Assembly (NCBI GenBank): GCA_900762245.1
Contig: CAAFFR010000055.1
Span: 1 to 8,761 of the forward strand
Source: an uncultured Oscillospiraceae bacterium
GTDB lineage: Bacteria; Bacillota_A; Clostridia; Oscillospirales; Oscillospiraceae
Reading direction: 5' to 3'
DNA length: 8,761 bases
Shown: piece by piece, positions 7,454-8,761 of the stretch
How positions within the stretch are numbered: position 1 is the first letter of the stretch
How the letters are laid out: the number at the start of each line of letters is the position of its first letter
Made by a program: the position numbers and the translations under genes
The notes under the pieces: generated by a model
Database searches by the model: none
What the model saw: only the letters and a program-made list of their open reading frames with translations
What the model was told of the DNA's origin: nothing

Positions 7454-7816
7454 ATGTACGGTGAAAATATTTTAGGTGCCATCGTTGTGATGTTTTGCGG
7501 CTTTGGCTGCGGTGGGCTGTTTTACTGGATCGGAGTATGGTCATCTAAGCGAAGGGACCCCATGGGTTTCTGGACGGGTATTACAGTTGACACAAAGCGT
7601 ATTTCAGACATTATTGCCTATAATCAGGCCAATGCCCGGATGTGGAAACAGTATTCCATACCCTATTGGATCAGTGGAGCCGCGGGTATCTTGATATTCT
7701 GGGATGTTCGTATATTGGTACTGTCTGTAATTCTTATCGGGCTTGCTTGCACAGTCGGTCTTTGGTGGCTGATCCATACCTACCGAAAAATCGAAAAACA
7801 ATATAAAATACAATAA
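7454..7816 (+). CDS. Small membrane protein of unknown function
   Basis: This 120-residue protein is probably the last gene of the operon. It shows three hydrophobic segments at about 6-27, 69-84 and 86-109, with a soluble stretch between the first and second (about 30-66) and a basic C-terminal tail. The soluble stretch has a patterned sequence (GFWTG at 38-42, then ISDIIAYN and ANARMW) that reminds me of small uncharacterised Firmicute membrane proteins; I cannot assign a named family with confidence. ATG 7454 has AAGGAG at 7442-7447, which overlaps the recN stop codon, so it is cotranscribed and likely coupled to recN. Codon use is similar to its neighbours though somewhat more AT-rich. 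No function is assigned. Confidence 0.82.
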   Translation: MYGENILGAIVVMFCGFGCGGLFYWIGVWSSKRRDPMGFWTGITVDTKRISDIIAYNQANARMWKQYSIPYWISGAAGILIFWDVRILVLSVILIGLACTVGLWWLIHTYRKIEKQYKIQ

Positions 7817-7819
7817 TGC

Positions 7820-7848
7820 TTGACAAAATCTACAAATTTTGCTACAGT
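7820..7848 (+). promoter_or_regulatory. Sigma-A-type promoter of the T-box leader
   Basis: A consensus -35 TTGACA (7820-7825) is followed after 17 bases by TACAGT (7843-7848), with TGC at 7840-7842 forming an extended -10. It starts four bases after the stop of the preceding gene, with no terminator between them. The spacer contains the inverted repeat CAAAAT (7824-7829) / ATTTTG (7836-7841), and the palindrome TTGTACAA (7852-7859) lies at the expected start site. These could bind a regulator but match nothing I recognise. Confidence 0.78.
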
Positions 7849-7854
7849 TAATTG

Positions 7855-8114
7855 TACAACACAGTGAAGGGAAGAAGTAAGCGTCTCCTTTTCCGCCAGA
7901 GAGCTGCCGGATGGTGCAAGGCAGTGGGAAAAGCCGCCGAAATACCTCCCGGAGTGGCTTTCCTGAAAGCGAAGTAGGGGAAGACGGGGTCGCCCGACAC
8001 AGCGAGAGGCGTTGTTGGACGCCGTGAGGGTATGTTCCGTGAGGAAATACCGAATTAGAGGTGGTACCGCGTATTGTTACGCCCTCTATCCGAAATGGAT
8101 AGAGGGCGTTTTTT
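7855..8114 (+). promoter_or_regulatory. T-box riboswitch leader
   Basis: A T-box leader binds a specific tRNA: uncharged tRNA stabilises an antiterminator and turns the downstream gene on. Stem I is visible, with base GGGA 7869-7872/TCCC 7947-7950, loop-E AGTA at 7876-7879, CTTTTCC 7888-7894/GGAAAAG 7927-7933, the conserved AGAGAG (7898-7903) and an apical hairpin CTGCC/GGCAG around a GGATGGTGCAA loop. Stem II is probably 7958-7963/7978-7983. Stem III is GGTAT-TTCC/GGAA-ATACC at 8029-8051, with a GTGA loop. The T-box sequence AGAGGTGGTACCGCG (8057-8071) has UGGU at 8062-8065, which requires a tRNA ending in ACCA. The specifier strand GAAATACC (7939-7946) allows TAC (Tyr) or ATA (Ile); AAT (Asn) is less likely because tRNA-Asn has discriminator G. 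I favour Tyr only weakly. Confidence 0.95.
8080..8114 (+). terminator. Intrinsic terminator of the T-box switch
   Basis: A perfect 12-bp stem, CGCCCTCTATCC (8080-8091) with its complement at 8097-8108, encloses the loop GAAAT and is followed by six T (8109-8114). AGAGG (8057-8061) in the T-box sequence can pair instead with CCTCT (8083-8087), which would form the antiterminator and destroy this stem. The two folds are mutually exclusive, as expected of a transcriptional T-box. Confidence 0.95.
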
Positions 8115-8123
8115 GTTATTCAT

Positions 8124-8157
8124 GTCATTGCGAGGAGCGCAGCGACGTGGCAATTCC
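8124..8157. repeat. REP-like dispersed palindromic repeat
   Basis: The segment is bounded by the inverted arms ATTGC (8127-8131) and GCAAT (8150-8154) and contains GAGGAGCGCAGCGACGTG. This wording is familiar as an intergenic repeat found in many copies in diverse bacterial genomes, where spurious translations read RRCAPRND or IATSLRSS. It sits between the T-box terminator and the peptidase ribosome site, so it would be part of the peptidase mRNA leader. Copy number in this genome cannot be seen from one window. Confidence 0.75.
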
Positions 8158-8184
8158 ATAAATAGTTTGAGAGGAGGCGATACC

Positions 8185-8761
8185 ATGCTGACAACTCCCA
8201 TGGATGTTCTGACCCAATATCCTATCCGCAAATCCAAACAGCAAAAGCAAGCGTTCCGGGATGCGGTGCAGTCCTATGCCCAGAAGCTTGGGTATGATAG
8301 TGCCATAGAAAAGGGAAGCTATGGTGTGCACAATGTGGTCATTGGTGACCCGGAGCAGTCCCGATATCTGATTACCGCCCACTATGACACCTGTGCCCGG
8401 ATGGTGGTCCCTAATCTGGTGACACCCTGTAATATCCCGTTTTTCATCCTCTATCAGATCTTTGTGGTGCTGCTGATTCTCCTTCCGTCACTGTCTGTTG
8501 GCTTCCTGTTTGGCTTTTTGCCGGGTGTAAAAGGCTTTGCCGGCACGGCAGCCCTGGCAGTTTACTGGATACTGCTGATTGGTATGCTGTTTGGCCCTGC
8601 CAACCCTTCCAACGCCAATGACAACACCTCCGGTGTTGTGACGCTGCTGGAAACCATGCGGACCCTGCCGGAAAACCAGCGGCACAAGGTCTGCTTCGTT
8701 CTCTTTGATTTGGAGGAAGCCGGTATGCTGGGGTCCTCAGCTTACCGCAAGGCTCATAAAA
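8185..8761 (+). CDS. M28-family zinc metallopeptidase with membrane segments, 3' end outside the window
   Basis: The frame is open to the window end (192 complete codons). It carries the M28 aminopeptidase signature: AHYDT (65-69) with a first zinc ligand H66, NANDNTSG (143-150) with the bridging D146, and LFDLEEAG (173-180) with E177-E178 as catalytic base and metal ligand. Later ligands lie beyond the window. Between the first and second motifs, residues about 84-137 form two hydrophobic stretches (84-112 and 117-137), so membrane segments are inserted into the catalytic domain. ATG 8185 has GAGGAGG at 8171-8177. Placement after a T-box suggests the enzyme is made when one aminoacyl-tRNA is short, releasing amino acids from peptides; this is inference. 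Family call is firm; substrate and membrane topology are not known. Confidence 0.9.
   Translation, partial: MLTTPMDVLTQYPIRKSKQQKQAFRDAVQSYAQKLGYDSAIEKGSYGVHNVVIGDPEQSRYLITAHYDTCARMVVPNLVTPCNIPFFILYQIFVVLLILLPSLSVGFLFGFLPGVKGFAGTAALAVYWILLIGMLFGPANPSNANDNTSGVVTLLETMRTLPENQRHKVCFVLFDLEEAGMLGSSAYRKAHK

Noticed and set aside
8125..8382. 85-codon minus-strand open frame ending in the REP-like repeat
   Set aside because: It is antisense to the M28 peptidase and its C-terminus is just the translated repeat.
1..8761. CRISPR array, insertion sequence or prophage
   Set aside because: No regularly spaced direct repeats, transposase or integrase motifs were seen in any frame.

Overview
The window comes from the chromosome of a Firmicute (Bacillota), most likely an anaerobic Clostridia or Negativicutes species. 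This rests on base composition that is moderately GC-rich by eye, strong AGGAGG-type ribosome sites with frequent GTG/TTG starts, a T-box leader, and the Firmicute gene order dxs-tlyA-nadK-argR-recN. The species itself cannot be named from the sequence.

Positions 1-411 hold the 3' part of a NUDIX hydrolase gene. A short GC-rich hairpin and an AT-rich spacer follow. A strong promoter with an extended -10 (502-530) then fires into about 610 bases that encode no protein but are full of pairable segments (about 538-1150). The next gene (1183-1758) encodes a 191-residue polytopic membrane protein, immediately followed by dxs. Size, structure and position identify the pair as OLE RNA (ornate, large, extremophilic) and its partner OapA, the core of a membrane-associated RNA-protein complex. 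This is the most remarkable content of the window. OLE is a known RNA class, but it is rare and its molecular role is still debated.

From 1183 to 7816 seven genes run on the + strand with gaps of at most 17 bases: oapA, dxs (first step of MEP isoprenoid synthesis), tlyA (rRNA 2'-O-methyltransferase), nadK (NAD kinase), argR (arginine repressor), recN (DNA repair ATPase) and a small unrecognised membrane protein. No internal promoter or terminator is obvious, so the OLE promoter may drive the whole block. The sporulation genes spoIVB and spo0A, which follow recN in many spore formers, are absent here, and the upstream xseA-xseB-ispA genes usual in Bacillus are replaced by the NUDIX gene.

A second unit begins at 7820. 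It has a TTGACA promoter with an extended -10, a complete T-box riboswitch ending in an intrinsic terminator (about 7855-8114), a REP-like repeat (8124-8157), and the start of an M28-family metallopeptidase with membrane segments inside its catalytic domain (8185 to the window end). This puts a peptidase under apparent tRNA-charging control, an unusual target compared with the usual aminoacyl-tRNA synthetase and amino-acid biosynthesis genes.
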